6,326 nt of DNA. Origin: Beijerinckiaceae bacterium (lineage in GTDB: Bacteria > Pseudomonadota > Alphaproteobacteria > Rhizobiales > Beijerinckiaceae). The notes below the pieces were generated by a model. The model searched no databases. It was not told the origin of the DNA and saw only the letters and a list, made by a program, of their open reading frames with translations. Made by a program: the position numbers and the translations under genes. This document shows positions 5,196 to 6,326 of the stretch, one piece after another. How positions within the stretch are numbered: the first letter of the stretch is position 1; every line of letters begins with the position of its first letter. The stretch covers positions 1 to 6,326 of the forward strand of contig DAICZI010000105.1 of assembly GCA_027311205.1 (NCBI GenBank). Direction: 5' to 3'.

Positions 5196-5888
5196 CTAGA
5201 ACTTGTAAATGAGCGCAGCGCGCACCAGATCGTCGCTGAACTTCTGGCGGATATTGAGAGGCGCGCCACCCGTGGCGAAATGCTTCGGCGAGAACTCGTC
5301 GTGGATATATTCCAGACGCGCAACCCAATTATCGGTCACGGCATAGTCAACGCCAGCACCAAGGTTCCAGCCGGTCACCCAAGAAGGACCAGCGCCGGTC
5401 GACGTGCCGGAGAAGCTCACGGATTCGTCGGCATAGCTCAAGCCGCCAGCAACAAACAGCAGGGCCCTGTCAAATCCGTAGCCGAGGCGCAGCCGGGCAT
5501 GATCCGTCCACCTCTGCTCGGCTTTCACCGCAGTGCCAGCAAACGTGGTGCTGTCGGTGTGCTTGCCGGTAGCCCAGGTGCCATCAAGTTCAGCACCCAC
5601 CACGAAACCGCCGGAGAATTCGTAGTTGTAGCCAGCCAGCGCACCGAGCGCGAAGCCATTGACGTTACTGGTGGCTTCCAGACCGGTCAAGACATCACGG
5701 CTCTGCGAATTCATGTGCGCCCAGCCAGCATCCGCACCCAGATAGAAGCCAGTCCAGGAGAACTCCGGCACAGCGACGGGGGCTGGCGGCGCACCCTTAT
5801 AAACACGTGCGGGCAGATCCGAAGCGAGTGCTGTGCCCGCAATCAACGAGACAGCCAAGGCTGTGGCAGCCAATAGTTTTTTTGACAT
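5196..5888 (-). CDS. Outer-membrane beta-barrel protein, Omp25/Omp31-like
   Basis: A 230-residue precursor of an opacity/Omp25-Omp31 type outer-membrane protein. A typical signal peptide (Lys3-Lys4, hydrophobic core 5-17, ALA) is predicted to be cleaved after Ala22, leaving SDLPARVYKG and a proline-rich linker before FSWTGFYLGADAGWA (about 44-58), the usual first strand of these proteins. Alternating hydrophobic strands such as GFVVGAELDGTW, HARLRLGYGF, ALLFVAGGLSY, WNLGAGVDYAV and WVARLEYIHDEF suggest an eight-stranded barrel. It ends in RAALIYKF, and a terminal aromatic residue is the usual barrel-assembly signal. The ATG at 5888 is chosen over an upstream in-frame start at 5954 because it directly gives the signal peptide and has GAGGG five bases upstream. 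It ends ahead of a strong terminator. The family includes structural and immunogenic porins, and the exact role here is not evident. Confidence 0.92.
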   Translation of the reverse strand: MSKKLLAATALAVSLIAGTALASDLPARVYKGAPPAPVAVPEFSWTGFYLGADAGWAHMNSQSRDVLTGLEATSNVNGFALGALAGYNYEFSGGFVVGAELDGTWATGKHTDSTTFAGTAVKAEQRWTDHARLRLGYGFDRALLFVAGGLSYADESVSFSGTSTGAGPSWVTGWNLGAGVDYAVTDNWVARLEYIHDEFSPKHFATGGAPLNIRQKFSDDLVRAALIYKF

Positions 5889-5924
5889 GAGATCCCTCAT
5901 AATCCAAGCGCCCAACGTGGACGC

Positions 5925-5935
5925 GGTTAACAATA
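5925..5935 (-). promoter_or_regulatory. TATTGTTAACC motif upstream of the porin gene
   Basis: Read on the minus strand, TATTGTTAACC lies 36 bases before the porin ATG. The same 11-mer occurs on the plus strand at 6046-6056, on the metY side of the divergent region. Its GTTAACC core resembles a CtrA half-site; in Brucella, CtrA has been reported to influence outer-membrane protein levels. A regulatory role is inferred. Confidence 0.35.
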
Positions 5936-5943
5936 CCACTGTG

Positions 5944-5970
5944 TAAATACTCAAATTGATCGGTAGTCAA
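5944..5970 (-). promoter_or_regulatory. Possible porin promoter
   Basis: On the minus strand TTGACT (5970-5965) resembles a -35 element and TATTTA (5949-5944) a -10, but the gap of 15 bases is short. TTTACA (5947-5942) at 17 bases is an alternative with an equally poor -10. If used, the leader would be about 50 bases. Weakly supported. Confidence 0.3.
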
Positions 5971-6016
5971 CATCAGAAACATACTGGGAAGCGGTGTCGA
6001 TAGGCTTTAAGTTAAC

Positions 6017-6046
6017 TTGTGATAAATATGACACACACAGTAATAT
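6017..6046 (+). promoter_or_regulatory. Possible metY promoter
   Basis: TTGTGA (6017-6022), 18 bases, TAATAT (6041-6046) is a plausible sigma-70 pair in the AT-rich gap. A second option is TTGTTA (6048-6053), 18 bases, GAATAT (6072-6077). Either gives a leader of roughly 65-100 bases before the metY ATG at 6150 that would contain or adjoin the palindrome at 6089-6103. Confidence 0.3.
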
Positions 6047-6056
6047 ATTGTTAACC
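6046..6056 (+). promoter_or_regulatory. TATTGTTAACC motif on the metY side
   Basis: An exact copy, in opposite orientation, of the 11-mer near the porin gene (5925-5935). The two copies face away from each other across the divergent promoter region, as would suit one regulator acting on both genes. It also shares ATATTGTT (6045-6052) with 6074-6081. Confidence 0.35.
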
Positions 6057-6088
6057 AAAAAACGTATGCTCGAATATTGTTCATAATA

Positions 6089-6103
6089 TGTCAAAATTTG
6101 ACA
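6089..6103. promoter_or_regulatory. 15-bp perfect palindrome upstream of metY
   Basis: TGTCAAA-A-TTTGACA is a perfect 7-1-7 dyad ending 46 bases before the metY start. Its length and symmetry suit an operator for a dimeric helix-turn-helix regulator, and the neighbour gene suggests control by sulfur or methionine status. Its outer half also contains a TTGACA, which could be a -35 element, but no -10 follows at a suitable distance (6121-6126 is GACCCT). The regulator is not identified. Confidence 0.55.
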
Positions 6104-6140
6104 ATTTTTGCGGTTCGTCGGACCCTGCAGTGTCGCCTAG

Positions 6141-6326
<186 letters not shown>

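Noticed and set aside
4611..5876. Long 421-codon open frame on the plus strand
   Set aside because: It lies antisense to the membrane-anchored gene and the porin, crosses the terminator, and its translation has no recognisable domain; the minus-strand genes explain the region.
6098..6126. TTGACA at 6098-6103 as the -35 element of metY
   Set aside because: The position 17 bases downstream reads GACCCT, far from any -10 consensus; the TTGACA is better explained as half of the palindrome.

Overview
The window looks like ordinary chromosome of an alphaproteobacterium, most likely of the order Hyphomicrobiales (Rhizobiales). The basis is protein content recalled from family knowledge, not a database search: a PAS_5-type protein next to a tandem-PilZ protein, an Omp25/Omp31-like porin with an 'ALA-SDLP' signal-peptide junction, an IscU-like scaffold adjoining YidD, and folE followed by hisI and a patatin-like gene. 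The DNA is fairly GC-rich inside genes and turns AT-rich only between the porin and metY. There are no transposases, integrases, CRISPR arrays or tRNA/rRNA genes.

Layout: (1) 3-380 (+) is the 3' end of a PAS_5-type gene. (2) 478-1083 (+) encodes two PilZ domains and is probably a c-di-GMP-binding protein. (3) 1126-3261 (-) is an apparent operon read right to left, folE - hisI - patatin-like phospholipase. hisI starts with TTG three bases after the folE stop and in the same frame. The hisI-patatin gap carries two nested tandem duplications and a hairpin. (4) A divergent control region at 3262-3455 holds an 11-bp inverted repeat that lies in the folE leader. (5) 3456-4225 (+) holds an IscU/NifU-N-like scaffold gene overlapping yidD by four bases. 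(6) 4203-4985 (-) encodes an unrecognised membrane-anchored protein whose 3' end overlaps the yidD tail. (7) 5196-5888 (-) encodes an outer-membrane beta-barrel protein followed by a clear intrinsic terminator. (8) A 261-bp AT-rich divergent promoter region leads to the start of metY at 6150 (+), which runs off the window.

Functionally the genes are mostly housekeeping: folate/pterin synthesis (folE), histidine synthesis (hisI), Fe-S-related scaffold, membrane protein insertion (yidD), outer membrane (porin), sulfur assimilation/methionine (metY), and second-messenger sensing (PilZ). I found no convincing new multi-gene system. The items most worth a second look are the folE leader (testable for a THF-II/folE-type riboswitch), the scaffold protein lacking two expected metal-site residues, the tandem duplications before the patatin gene, the 15-bp palindrome before metY, and the mirrored GTTAACC motifs in the porin-metY region.
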